64,000 bases of DNA from Agreia pratensis (GTDB lineage: Bacteria > Actinomycetota > Actinomycetes > Actinomycetales > Microbacteriaceae). A program made the translations under genes and the position numbers. The stretch's first letter is position 1. Every line of letters begins with the position of its first letter. The stretch covers positions 992,001 through 1,056,000 of the forward strand of contig NZ_FXAY01000001.1 in NCBI RefSeq assembly GCF_900177685.1, read 5' to 3'. Below are positions 50,828 through 59,413 of the stretch, in pieces. The notes beneath the pieces are model-generated. The model was not told where the DNA came from. It made no database searches and was given only the letters and a program-made list of their open reading frames with translations.

Positions 50828-51469
50828 CTAGGCCCCGCGGAGAGGCCACGCACTCCATTGGCCAGATGCAGGCAGGATGCCGCGCGCCGCTTCTACTCGT
50901 TCCACCGGCACCTCGCCTAGCCGGCGACGAGCGGACTCCATTCCAGCGTCGTTCTGGAGCCTGTATTCGAACCAGCCATCCGGTTCGGCGTCGATCCGCT
51001 CGGAGCCTCCCCCGTTCACAACGACCTGGGCCGTCCACTCGAGTTGGTCGACGAGCCACAGCACGTCGTCGTCGCACGCATCGCAGCCGCACGCGGGAAA
51101 AGTCGAGTCGAAGAGCGCCCCCATATGAAGCACGACACCGGGGAACGACGTGAACGCGAAGGTCAGCGGAGCCGCTAGGGGATCACGGGGCGTGATCCGA
51201 ACAGCTGTCTCCAGATCGTGGATCCACCGCTCGAAATCGGCGGCGACTGTCTCGTTTCGTTCCACGGCGACATCGAACGTCACGATCAGCCAGTCGATCA
51301 GTGCGCGAGCAACAGTTTGAAGCGGCTCGAATCGATCGAGATTGGCTGTGCGCGAATAGGCATCCTCGGGCGGTGACATGCCTCTCCATCGAGATCCATA
51401 CGGGATCGGCCTCCCCGTCTCGTCGAGATACACCTTCACCGGCAGCGTGGGCCGCTCGTACCCGATCAT
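50828..51469 (-). CDS. DUF6226-like protein with a small cysteine cluster
   Basis: 213 residues, soluble, mixed alpha/beta. The distinctive block FPACGCDACDDDVLWLVDQLEW carries three cysteines in C-x-C-x-x-C spacing, which could bind a metal. I recall this block from proteins labelled DUF6226 in actinobacteria; the function is unknown. Its start overlaps the acyl-CoA hydrolase stop by 4 nt, so it belongs to the same operon. Confidence 0.6.
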   Translation of the reverse strand: MIGYERPTLPVKVYLDETGRPIPYGSRWRGMSPPEDAYSRTANLDRFEPLQTVARALIDWLIVTFDVAVERNETVAADFERWIHDLETAVRITPRDPLAAPLTFAFTSFPGVVLHMGALFDSTFPACGCDACDDDVLWLVDQLEWTAQVVVNGGGSERIDAEPDGWFEYRLQNDAGMESARRRLGEVPVERVEAARGILPASGQWSAWPLRGA

Positions 51470-52533
51470 TCCGCAACGGCCGCCTGCGGGAAAGGTGCGG
51501 CAACGCCATCCGTCGCCTGGAAGAACGACGCGACCGTCGCCGACGACACCTCTTCGATAGTGGTCGGCGCCCAGTGAGGGGTGCGGTCCTTGTCGATGAC
51601 CTGGGCACGCACTCCCTCGCGAAAGTCGGGGTGGGCCAGCGCGTGCGCCATGATCCGCAGCTCCTGGTTGAGGCAGGCCTCGAGGCTGGGCAGTTCACGA
51701 GCGCGGCGCAACGAGTCGAGAGTGACGGCCACTGCCGTGGGCGACTTGGTTCTGATGAGTGCGGCCGTTTCCGTCGCCGCAGAGACGCCCGACGCCGCCA
51801 GGGCCTCCAGAATCTCGTCGACAGAGTCGTGCGCGAATGCCGGCTCGATCCACGTCGCGTCAGAGATCGAGGCACCGGATGCGCCCGCGCCGCGAGGCGG
51901 CTCGGCAGACACGGCGGCCACGGCCTCGTCGGCCGGCAGCTCCTCGAGCGACGCCACGAGAGACGCAATTCGATCGGAAGGCACGAACGTATCCGCGAGC
52001 CCCAGCTCGATCGCGTCGGCCGCTGACGCGGTGCGCGCGGTGAGGGCCAGGTAGGTGCCCAGCTCGCGGGGCGCGCGGCTCAGCAGCCAGCTGCCGCCGA
52101 CATCCGGCGTGAGGCCGATGCTCACCTCGGGCATGCCGAGCGCAGAGTCGTCGGTGACCACCCGATGCGAGGCGTGGCCGGAGAGGCCGATGCCGCCGCC
52201 CAGCACAAAGCCGTTCATGACCGCGACGAACGGTTTCGGGTAACGGGCGATCATGTTGTTGACCAGGTACTCGTCGCGCAGGAACCCGACCGCGCTCGCC
52301 ACATCGTCGGCCGCAACGCGACCGTGAAGCTGGGTCACGTCGCCACCCGCGCACAGCCCACGGGTTCCGTTTCCGGTGAGCAGAACCGTGCTGATCGAGT
52401 CATCGACCGCCCATGTCGTGAGGGCATCACCGATAGCCGTGACCATCTCATGCGTCAACGCGTTGATCGCACGCGGGCGATTCAGTGTGATGTGCGCGAG
52501 CCGGCCACGAACCTCGAGGAGCACGTCACTCAC
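51466..52533 (-). CDS. Enoyl-CoA hydratase/isomerase family, 3-hydroxyisobutyryl-CoA hydrolase type
   Basis: 355 residues, crotonase fold. Seen: oxyanion-hole segments GLCAGGDV and GFVLGGGIGLSGHASHRV, then MPEVSIGLTPDVGGS, whose Glu and Asp mark HIBYL-CoA hydrolases, plus a longer C-terminus than simple hydratases. Role: releases 3-hydroxyisobutyrate in valine breakdown, or a related acyl-CoA step. I choose GTG 52533 because it overlaps the previous stop (GTGA) and is preceded by GGGAGGGG; the longer frame to 52593 would lie inside the ligase gene. Confidence 0.85.
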   Translation of the reverse strand: MSDVLLEVRGRLAHITLNRPRAINALTHEMVTAIGDALTTWAVDDSISTVLLTGNGTRGLCAGGDVTQLHGRVAADDVASAVGFLRDEYLVNNMIARYPKPFVAVMNGFVLGGGIGLSGHASHRVVTDDSALGMPEVSIGLTPDVGGSWLLSRAPRELGTYLALTARTASAADAIELGLADTFVPSDRIASLVASLEELPADEAVAAVSAEPPRGAGASGASISDATWIEPAFAHDSVDEILEALAASGVSAATETAALIRTKSPTAVAVTLDSLRRARELPSLEACLNQELRIMAHALAHPDFREGVRAQVIDKDRTPHWAPTTIEEVSSATVASFFQATDGVAAPFPQAAVAE

Positions 52534-54287
52534 GACGCCACCCCTCCCGTGTTGCCCACAGCCTTCAGCTCCGGAAACTGATCGTCGCGCCACTCCACCG
52601 CAACCACGACACCCTCGGCCACCCGCTCCTCGCGCTCGCGCAGCTCGACCCGGCGGATCTTGCCCGAGATCGTCTTGGGCAGCTCGAAGAACTCGATGCG
52701 GCGAACCCTCTGGAACGGGGCCAACCGCTCACGCGCGAATTTCAGGATGTCGCGGGCCGTCGCATCCGTCGGCTCGAAGCCGGCCGCGAGCACGACGTAA
52801 GCCTTCGGAACCGCGAGCCGCAGGGCATCCGGAGCCGGCACGATGGCCGCCTCGACCACCGACGGATGCTCGATGAGCACGCTCTCGAGCTCGAACGGGC
52901 TGATCTTGTAATCGGATGCCTTGAACACGTCGTCGGTTCGGCCCACGTAGGTGAGATAGCCGGCGGCGTCGCGCGTGGCCACGTCTCCGGTGTGGAAGTA
53001 GCCGTCGTGCTCGCTCTCGGCGTTCTTCGCGGGGTCGCCCACGTAGCCGGTCATGAGGTTCACCGGCCGCGAGCGCACGTCGACGCAGATCTCGCCCTCG
53101 TTGGCCTCGAGACCGGTCAGCGGGTCGACGAGAACGATCGGGCAGCCCGGAAGCGGTCGGCCCATCGAGCCGTCCTTGATGTCGGAGCCGGGGGTGTTGG
53201 CCACGACCGCCGTCATCTCGGTCTGGCCGTAGCCGTCGCGAATCGTGAGGCCCCAATGCTCTCGCACCCGCGAGATCACCTCGGGATTCAGGGGCTCACC
53301 CGCCGAGATCGCCTCGCGCAGATCGCCCGCGCCTTTGCTCAGGTCGGTTTGGATCAGCATGCGCCATACCGTGGGCGGCGCGCAGAACGAGGTGACCTTC
53401 TCTTCGCGAATGCGGTCGACGAGGGCCACCGCGTCGAACCGCGCGTAGTTGTAGACGAAGATCGTGGCTTCGGCGATCCACGGCGCGAAGAAGCAGCTCC
53501 ACGCGTGCTTGGCCCAGCCGGGCGAGCTGATCGCAAGGTGCACGTCGCCCGGGCGCAGTCCGAGCCAGTACATGGTCGAGAGGTGCCCCACCGGGTACGA
53601 GACATGACTGTGCTCGACGAGCTTCGGGCGGCTCGTCGTGCCCGAGGTGAAGTACAGCAGCAGGGCGTCGCTCGATGCGTTGCCCGGGTGCGGCAGGGGG
53701 CCGAGGTTCGGGTTGGTTGAGTCGGTCGGCTCGCTCGCGAAGGCGTCGTCGAAGGTCAGCCAACCGGATGCCGCTGGCGCGTCCGCCGCTGTGCCCACCC
53801 GAATGCGCGTGTACTCGCCCGGCACGGCATCGAACTTGCCGGCGTCCGCGGCATCCACGATCACGTGACGCACGCGCCCGCGCTCGACGCGGTCGATGAG
53901 GTCGGCCGGGCCCATGGCAGTTGTCGTCGGCAGAATCACCGCCCCGAGCTTCATGATGGCGAGCATCGCCTCCCAGAGCTCCACCTGGTTGCCCAGCATC
54001 AGCATCACGGTGTCGCCCTTTGTGACACCGCGAGCGCTGAGCCAGTGACCGAGCAGATCGGAGCGGGTGGCGAGCTCGTCGAAGGTGCGCGTGGTGCGGC
54101 GTCCGTCTTCCTCCACGATCACGAGGGCTTCAGCGTCGTTGTCCCTGGCGATATGATCGAACCAGTCGATCGCCCAGTTGAAGTGGGGACCGACATCCGG
54201 CCAGACGAAGTCGCGGCGGGCGGTGTCGTAGTCGTTGCGCAGGGCGACGAGCTGGTCACGGGCTGCGCGGAAAACGTCGGTGGTCAT
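52530..54287 (-). CDS. AMP-forming acyl-CoA synthetase
   Basis: 585 residues, ANL superfamily. Seen: the P-loop-like LLYFTSGTTSRPKLVEHSH, the GYGQTEM adenylate motif, CVDVRSRPVNLMTGY, HTGDVATRDAAGYLTYVGRTDDVFKASDYKISPFELES (hinge) and the catalytic lysine region PKTISGKIRRVELRERE. The layout resembles medium-chain or acetoacetyl/acetyl-CoA synthetases. It activates a carboxylic acid for the hydrolase/crotonase encoded downstream. First gene of a four-gene unit. A decayed relative of its 5' part lies at 57236-57310. Confidence 0.9.
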   Translation of the reverse strand: MTTDVFRAARDQLVALRNDYDTARRDFVWPDVGPHFNWAIDWFDHIARDNDAEALVIVEEDGRRTTRTFDELATRSDLLGHWLSARGVTKGDTVMLMLGNQVELWEAMLAIMKLGAVILPTTTAMGPADLIDRVERGRVRHVIVDAADAGKFDAVPGEYTRIRVGTAADAPAASGWLTFDDAFASEPTDSTNPNLGPLPHPGNASSDALLLYFTSGTTSRPKLVEHSHVSYPVGHLSTMYWLGLRPGDVHLAISSPGWAKHAWSCFFAPWIAEATIFVYNYARFDAVALVDRIREEKVTSFCAPPTVWRMLIQTDLSKGAGDLREAISAGEPLNPEVISRVREHWGLTIRDGYGQTEMTAVVANTPGSDIKDGSMGRPLPGCPIVLVDPLTGLEANEGEICVDVRSRPVNLMTGYVGDPAKNAESEHDGYFHTGDVATRDAAGYLTYVGRTDDVFKASDYKISPFELESVLIEHPSVVEAAIVPAPDALRLAVPKAYVVLAAGFEPTDATARDILKFARERLAPFQRVRRIEFFELPKTISGKIRRVELREREERVAEGVVVAVEWRDDQFPELKAVGNTGGVAS

Positions 54288-54438
54288 CCCTCGACTCTAT
54301 GCCGACCAGAAGCGAGCCAAGGGATGTCTGTACCCACACACCCTCGTCGGAAATCCCACGGCGTTTCGGGCATGTTCTCCGACAGCGACAGCACCCGCCT
54401 TCCGATTTGCTCCTGAACGGTTGCTTTAGAGTCGGCAT

Positions 54439-55218
54439 ATGACGGTTGACTCCCATTTGCGACAGCTGTTCTCTCTTGAGGGGCGCACCGCGATTGTTAC
54501 CGGGGGCAGCTCTGGAATCGGTTTCGCCATTGCGAAGAGCCTTGCGTTAGCAGGAGCCGCGACCGTAGTGGTGGCGCGAGACAAAAACCGACTCGATCAG
54601 GCCGTCGCCGACATCCGCGAACACGGCGCACGAATAGAAGCGGTGGTTGGGGATCTCAGCAGCCGGCGAGGAATTCATCAGTCCGCAGAGGACGCGGTTG
54701 CGCTGGTGGGCGAGCCGGACATTCTGGTCAACTCGGCGGGCATCAACCTCCGGCCCACGATGAACGACCTCACCGAAGAGGTGTGGAACGCAACCATGAC
54801 CGTCAATCTCGAGGCGCCCTACCTCCTCGGCCAGCGGTTCGCCCCGGGAATGGCGGAGCGAGGCTTCGGCCGACTGATCTCGATAAGTTCTCAGCAGGCT
54901 CATCGTGCATTCGTGCAGAGCGGCGCGTATGGAGTATCCAAGGCCGGGTTAGAAGCGTTGGCTCGTTCCCAGGCAGAAGCCTGGTCTCCCCACGGTGTCA
55001 CCAGCAACGTGCTGATTCCCGGGTTCGTCCTCACCCCTCTGAACGACAGGATCGCCTCGCAACCCGAGCGGGTAGCTCAACTCGCCGCTCGGACCATGGT
55101 CGGACGCAACGGACTAGCCGAGGACTTTGCTGGGGCTGCCCTCTTCCTTGCTAGCTCCTCATCGGCATACATCACCGGACAGGGACTCGCGGTCGACGGC
55201 GGTTTCTCCGTTCACTAG
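54439..55218 (+). CDS. SDR family oxidoreductase (gluconate 5-dehydrogenase-like)
   Basis: 259 residues, classical SDR of normal length. Seen: TGGSSGIG at 21-28, ILVNSAGINLRP, the catalytic serine in ISISSQQAH, Tyr164/Lys168 in YGVSK, and a C-terminal ITGQGLAVDGGFSVH typical of sugar-acid or 3-oxoacyl reductase types. NAD(P)-dependent; the substrate is unknown. It is divergent from the acyl-CoA synthetase with a 151-bp gap. Confidence 0.88.
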   Translation: MTVDSHLRQLFSLEGRTAIVTGGSSGIGFAIAKSLALAGAATVVVARDKNRLDQAVADIREHGARIEAVVGDLSSRRGIHQSAEDAVALVGEPDILVNSAGINLRPTMNDLTEEVWNATMTVNLEAPYLLGQRFAPGMAERGFGRLISISSQQAHRAFVQSGAYGVSKAGLEALARSQAEAWSPHGVTSNVLIPGFVLTPLNDRIASQPERVAQLAARTMVGRNGLAEDFAGAALFLASSSSAYITGQGLAVDGGFSVH

Positions 55219-55310
55219 GAAACCCAATACTCCTGCCCCTAAGACGCTTGATCTCTCCGCTCTTGCGTTGTGCACGACGCCCCCTCCCATCTCTCTGTCA
55301 GAATCTGCGC

Positions 55311-55850
55311 ATGAACCGCGACGATACATCCTCAGAAGCGGCAGCTATCGAGACCGAGCGCCTGCTGCTGAGACAGTGGCGTCCTGGCGACGCCGCGCTC
55401 CATCATCAGCTGTGGTCCGAGCGCGATCCTCGCGTTCCTGCGCACCGTCGCCTCAATCAAAGTGGCCATCCAAGCATCGCTGAGATGGAGATATGGATAC
55501 TCAGCGACGATCAGGTGCCGGCGCCCGGTCTGCTCGTCGTGCAGCGCAGAGGTTCCGGCACTGGTCTCGGGTACTGCGGACTCATCGAGAACAGCACCGG
55601 AAACACCGAGGAACCCGAGCTTGCGTTCGAATTCTTGCAGGAGTTCTGGAACCGTGGTTACGCAACCGAATCGGGTGCCGCAGTCATCGATCGGGCACGA
55701 ACGCTCGGCTATCCGGGACTCGCGTCGACCGTCCGTGCTTGGAACACGGCGTCACTGCGAGTCCTGGAAAAACTGGGGTTCGTCAACACAGGTGTGCATG
55801 AGCACGACGAAATGCACGGCGATTCGCTCCTGCTACGAAAAAGTCTCTGA
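55311..55850 (+). CDS. GNAT acetyltransferase (RimJ/RimL-like)
   Basis: 179 residues. Seen: IETERLLLRQWRPGDAALHHQLW at the N-terminus, then LAFEFLQEFWNRGYATESGAAVIDRA (acetyl-CoA-binding region) and NTASLRVLEKLGFVNTG. This is the [ST]ERL-type GNAT family. The frame is open upstream to 55248, but family similarity starts at the ATG 55311. Its substrate is not inferable. It sits alone in a series of short, unrelated same-strand genes. Confidence 0.85.
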   Translation: MNRDDTSSEAAAIETERLLLRQWRPGDAALHHQLWSERDPRVPAHRRLNQSGHPSIAEMEIWILSDDQVPAPGLLVVQRRGSGTGLGYCGLIENSTGNTEEPELAFEFLQEFWNRGYATESGAAVIDRARTLGYPGLASTVRAWNTASLRVLEKLGFVNTGVHEHDEMHGDSLLLRKSL

Positions 55851-55876
55851 CCAAGGAATATTGGGCCTGACGCCTA

Positions 55877-57235
55877 ATGCAGGTATGTTCGTTGTCCCGG
55901 GCAAGTGGTGCGGGCGAGCGGAGTTTCACTGTGTCTCGCAGCAGTGCTCGGATCGCGCCCCTCGCCGCGGTCTTCGCGATCAATGGGGCCGTGTACGGCA
56001 GTCTCCTCCCGCGCTATCCCCAACTAGCCGACCAGGTGGGTGCATCCGCCGGTGAGTTCGGTGTGGCACTCGCGGGCATCGGTTTGGGCGGAGTAACCGG
56101 CGCTCTCGTGGCCACACGGGTGATACGACTCGTGGGCGGACCTGTGCCGGCTCTCTTCGCTACGGGAACCGCCTTTCTCCTCGCTGCAATCGCCGTGGCC
56201 TCGGCACCGTCTCTCGGCTTGCTGACCTTGGCATTCACCGCCCTCGGCCTCTTCGACGGCTTCGTGGATACCGCCATGAATCAGGCCGGCGGGGCGATGC
56301 GAGCTCGCCTTGGCGCATCCGTTATGGGGCGTCTGCACGCCACCTTGGCAGCAGCAACCGTGGCCGCTACGGCCCTCGGCGCTGCTACGGCAGACGTCGT
56401 TCCCCTGCAACTTCACCTAGCCGTCGTCGCGACTCTGCTCTTCGTACTGCTGCTCACATCCCTTCGCGCGCTGCGCACCGAGTTGCCCAGTCGTGCCGCG
56501 GATGCTCCTGGCGACGATCGAGACGTCCACGCAAGGAGTCGAACTCGTCCGCGGCGACGTACGCTCTGGTGGGCAGTCGTCGTCGGCGCGGGCCTCGCCG
56601 CCGTTCTCGTTGAGCTTCCCGCGCAGGAGTGGTCTGCACTTCTTCTCTCGAGAGAGCTGTCGGCGACCTCCTTCGTCGCTGGCCTCGGTCCGCTCGTCGC
56701 GGTCGCCGGCGTACTCGTCGGACGGCTGAGTCTTGACCACGCGGTCAACGCCTTCGGGTGGCGCATCGTCATCAGGGCCGCCGGCATCGTCACGAGCGTG
56801 GGCCTCGTAGCGGGTCTCGGCGTGAGCGCGGCCACTGAGACCGTGCTGCCCCTGCTTGTCGGCCTCGGGGTATCGGCTGTCGGAGCGGGCGTGGCTGTTC
56901 CTCTGCTCTTCGACCGCAGCACTCACCTCGCCGTGCGCGTAGGTCTCGCCCCAGAATCGGGACCTGGATTGGTGTCCGGAACATTCCGCATCGGCGTGCT
57001 CGTCTCGCCTCTTCTCATCGGAGGGGTCGCCGAGATCGCGGGCCTCTTCGTCGCCCTCGCCCTCGCCGCCGTTGCGGGCGCCGTCTCGCTTCCCACAGGC
57101 ACTGAGGTGCGGGAAATGGCCGCTTCCAATCGAATCGAAGCGGCCGTTTTCCGCACCTCAGTGACACGCGGCAAGGTACGCCAGCATTCGGAACAAGATT
57201 GGTCGCGAGCAGGTCGACAGCCGCGACGCCGTTAG
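55877..57235 (+). CDS. MFS transporter with a repeat-derived C-terminal tail
   Basis: 452 residues as read. Seen: 12 hydrophobic segments; AVFAINGAVYGSLLPRYPQLADQVG, LGLFDGFVDTAMNQAGGAMR and a central charged loop (PSRAADAPGDDRDVHARSRTRPRRR). The pattern fits the MFS group related to fucose/YbjJ-like transporters. The ligand is unknown. Membrane segments end at about residue 405; the last ~45 residues (EVREMAASNRIEAAVFRTSV...) are encoded by the 62-bp repeat and the remnant beyond it, so the original stop has probably been lost. The start is uncertain: ATG 55877, or a later GTG near 55930. Confidence 0.82.
   Translation: MQVCSLSRASGAGERSFTVSRSSARIAPLAAVFAINGAVYGSLLPRYPQLADQVGASAGEFGVALAGIGLGGVTGALVATRVIRLVGGPVPALFATGTAFLLAAIAVASAPSLGLLTLAFTALGLFDGFVDTAMNQAGGAMRARLGASVMGRLHATLAAATVAATALGAATADVVPLQLHLAVVATLLFVLLLTSLRALRTELPSRAADAPGDDRDVHARSRTRPRRRTLWWAVVVGAGLAAVLVELPAQEWSALLLSRELSATSFVAGLGPLVAVAGVLVGRLSLDHAVNAFGWRIVIRAAGIVTSVGLVAGLGVSAATETVLPLLVGLGVSAVGAGVAVPLLFDRSTHLAVRVGLAPESGPGLVSGTFRIGVLVSPLLIGGVAEIAGLFVALALAAVAGAVSLPTGTEVREMAASNRIEAAVFRTSVTRGKVRQHSEQDWSRAGRQPRRR
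57101..57162 (+). repeat. 62-bp hairpin repeat, copy B (inside the MFS reading frame)
   Basis: Arms ACTGAGGTGCGGGAAATGG... and ...CCGTTTTCCGCACCTCAGT pair at 24 of 26 positions around a 10-nt loop. 57 of 62 positions match copy C. It is read through in frame by the MFS gene, encoding its tail. Confidence 0.8.
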
Positions 57236-57310
57236 CGCAGAGCCAACGGCCGAGCTGATCGGAGCGAGTGGCGAGCTCCTAGAAGGTGCGCGTCGCGCGG
57301 CGCCCCTCAG
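57236..57310 (-). pseudogene. Remnant of an acyl-CoA synthetase gene
   Basis: On the minus strand it translates to RRATRTF-stop-ELATRSDQLGRWLCANGV, which lines up with RRTTRTFDELATRSDLLGHWLSARGV of the intact synthetase at 52530-54287 (DNA around 54030-54110). About four fifths of the bases agree, and an in-frame stop replaces the Asp codon. Only this ~75-bp piece is recognisable. It sits directly beside hairpin repeat copy B, so the two events may be linked. Confidence 0.7.
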
Positions 57311-57337
57311 CGTGCACTGACGACAGGCACAACTAAT

Positions 57338-57814
57338 GTGTTCCACATGGTTGTGACCCGTCCTGCGAGCGCCGACGATTACGCGCGTCTCGTGCAATGG
57401 GTGCCCGACGCCGCCGCGCTTTACCTATTCGCCGGTCCGAGCCTTGTTTGGCCGCCCACCGTCGCACAATTCGAGCAACTCGCTACGAGACCAGGTCTAA
57501 GCGCCTGGGTGTTAGATGATGACCAACATCAGGCCGCGTGGGGACATTTCGACCTGACGACGCAAGGCCGTTCCGCTCGCTTGGGAAGAGTGATCATCGA
57601 TCCGCGATACCGCGGACGAGGCCTCGGACACAGTCTCACCCGGGCGTCAATCGAGAGGGCTCGTGTTCTCGACATGAGCGAAGTCCGTCTAGCGGTCGTG
57701 ACAGACAACGAACCGGCAGTGAGGGCCTACCGGCGAGCTGGGTTCGAAGAAGTCGTGGATCCCGAACGTCCCCAGTTCACAGCGATGGCCTATCAAATCT
57801 CCGATCACCCGTAA
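57338..57814 (+). CDS. GNAT acetyltransferase (RimI-like)
   Basis: 158 residues. Seen: VTRPASADDYARLVQWV, RLGRVIIDPRYRGRGLGHSLTRASIERA (R-G-x-G-x-G/A acetyl-CoA loop near residues 90-96) and TDNEPAVRAYRRAGFEEV. Small single-domain GNAT of unknown substrate. The start may be GTG 57338 or ATG 57347. It follows the acyl-CoA synthetase remnant. Confidence 0.85.
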   Translation: MFHMVVTRPASADDYARLVQWVPDAAALYLFAGPSLVWPPTVAQFEQLATRPGLSAWVLDDDQHQAAWGHFDLTTQGRSARLGRVIIDPRYRGRGLGHSLTRASIERARVLDMSEVRLAVVTDNEPAVRAYRRAGFEEVVDPERPQFTAMAYQISDHP

Positions 57815-57857
57815 GACGGTCAACCACTGGAACAGCCGTGCACCGCGGTCGAGGAGG

Positions 57858-57960
57858 CGGCTCGGTAACTGAGGACAATCGCCCCAGCACGCATCCGGGA
57901 TCCGCGTCCTTCCGGGGTGATTTCGGCCTGCCGATCACCAATGTCCTCAGTTACGAGCCG
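57858..57960. repeat. About 103-bp inverted-repeat element
   Basis: CGGCTCGGTAACTGAGGACA at 57858-57877 and its complement at 57942-57960 (one base shorter). Inside them AATCGCCCC (57876-57884) pairs with GGGGTGATT (57914-57922), one mismatch. This makes a long stem in the 243-bp gap before the glycosyltransferase. There is no reading frame inside. It could be a MITE-like remnant, a regulatory RNA structure or a terminator of the GNAT gene. Confidence 0.55.
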
Positions 57961-58057
57961 CTCGTCGGGGCACAGGCGAATGGACGCTTTGCGAGATAGC
58001 TGGGAGTTCCCGGCGTTCTCAGCTTCATCCCGGGGATACCGTCTCTACCATCGGCTC

Positions 58058-59356
58058 GTGCCCGCCTACCTTCTGTGCTCTCCGCCGATCTATGGTCATC
58101 TTTCGCCCGTCATCGACATCGGTCGGGGGCTCATGGAACGGGGCGCCGACATCACCGTTCTCACCGGCCGCAAGTATGAGGATCTCGTGGCGCGGTCGGG
58201 CCTCTCGTTTGCCCCACTTCCTGCCGAGGTCGACTACGACGATGACGATCTGGATGCCTGGCTCCCGGGCCGCGACAAGATGCGCGGCTTGGCGGCGGTG
58301 CGATACGGGATGATCGGTATGTTCGCCCGGGTGATTCCGGGGCAGTGGCGGGCCGTCGAATCACTCCTGGAGTCGGGGTCGTTCGATGCGATCATCGGTG
58401 AAGCCTCGTTCACCGGCCTCGCTCCCTATCTGGCGCGGGCGCCCAAAGACCGACTGCCGGTGGTCGGGGTGTCGGCTGTTCCGGTGATCATGGCGAGCGT
58501 CGACGCTGCGCCGTTCGGCACGGCACTGCAGCCGGGAACATCCGGTCTAGCCCGTGCGCGCAACAGCGCGCTCAACGCCTTCCTCCTGCGGGGCCCGTTC
58601 AGACCAGTCGAGCTCGCCGTGAAAGAAGCGATGGCCGAGGTGGGCGTGCCTCCATCCGGTGTCACCTTCTTCGACTTCGCCTACCGGTCATTCGATCTCC
58701 TGTTCCAGCTCAGCGTCGAGAGCATGGAGTATCCGCGGCGCGAGCTGCCCAGCACCGTCCGCTTCGTCGGGCCGCTGCGGCATGGTCGGCGACACGCATC
58801 CGGCCGGCCCGACTGGTGGGGCGATCTGCATGCCGGTCGGCCCGTCGTGCATGTGTCGCAAGGCACCATCGACAACGTCGACCTCGGGCGCCTGATCGTG
58901 CCGACCCTTCGCGCTCTCGCGAACGAGGACGTGCTTGTGGTGGTGACAACCGGAGGGCGCCCGATCGCCGAGGTGTCGGCAGCCATGGGAGGCGACATCC
59001 CATCCAATGCCCGCATCGCGGAGTTCGTGCCCTACGACGAGCTTCTTCCACTCTGCGACGTCTTCGTCACCAATGGAGGATTCGGCGGCGTGCAACGGGC
59101 GCTCGCAGCGGGCGTTCCCCTCGTCGTGGCCGGGTCGACCGAAGAGAAGCCGGAGGTGGCGGCGCGTGTGCAGTGGGCAGGATGCGGCATCAACCTTCGC
59201 ACCGGGTCTCCTCGGCCCGATCGAGTGCGCGACGCGGTGCGACAGGTGCTGCACGACACGAGCTACCGTGCGGTCAGCGAGGTGCTCCGCGACGAGATCA
59301 GAGCCCTGCCAGACCCGATCGACGTCATCTCAGATGCCCTGGCCCGCACGCACTGA
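58058..59356 (+). CDS. GT1-family glycosyltransferase
   Basis: 432 residues, GT-B fold. Seen: an N-terminal YLLCSPPIYGHLSPVIDIGRGLMERGADITVLTG with the usual G-H-x-x-P, HVSQGTIDNVDLGRLIVPTL, and the donor-site block FVTNGGFGGVQRALAAGVPLVVAGSTEEK (~330-358). Relative to the GT at 30925 it has N-G-G-F-G-G in place of H-G-G-S-G-S, so the catalytic/phosphate-binding histidine is replaced by Asn. GTG 58058 is chosen because homology starts there; no ribosome site is visible, so a leaderless mRNA is possible. Its stop codon lies inside hairpin repeat copy C. Confidence 0.83.
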   Translation: MPAYLLCSPPIYGHLSPVIDIGRGLMERGADITVLTGRKYEDLVARSGLSFAPLPAEVDYDDDDLDAWLPGRDKMRGLAAVRYGMIGMFARVIPGQWRAVESLLESGSFDAIIGEASFTGLAPYLARAPKDRLPVVGVSAVPVIMASVDAAPFGTALQPGTSGLARARNSALNAFLLRGPFRPVELAVKEAMAEVGVPPSGVTFFDFAYRSFDLLFQLSVESMEYPRRELPSTVRFVGPLRHGRRHASGRPDWWGDLHAGRPVVHVSQGTIDNVDLGRLIVPTLRALANEDVLVVVTTGGRPIAEVSAAMGGDIPSNARIAEFVPYDELLPLCDVFVTNGGFGGVQRALAAGVPLVVAGSTEEKPEVAARVQWAGCGINLRTGSPRPDRVRDAVRQVLHDTSYRAVSEVLRDEIRALPDPIDVISDALARTH

Positions 59357-59413
59357 GGTGCGGGAAATGGTCGCTTCCGATCGAATCTAAGCGGCCATTT
59401 TCCGCACTTCAGT
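59352..59413 (+). repeat. 62-bp hairpin repeat, copy C
   Basis: ACTGAGGTGCGGGAAATGGT... to ...CCATTTTCCGCACTTCAGT, 57 of 62 positions as copy B. Its CTGAGG supplies the TGA stop of the glycosyltransferase gene. It is followed, with a 3-bp overlap, by a copy of the other dispersed repeat. Confidence 0.8.
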
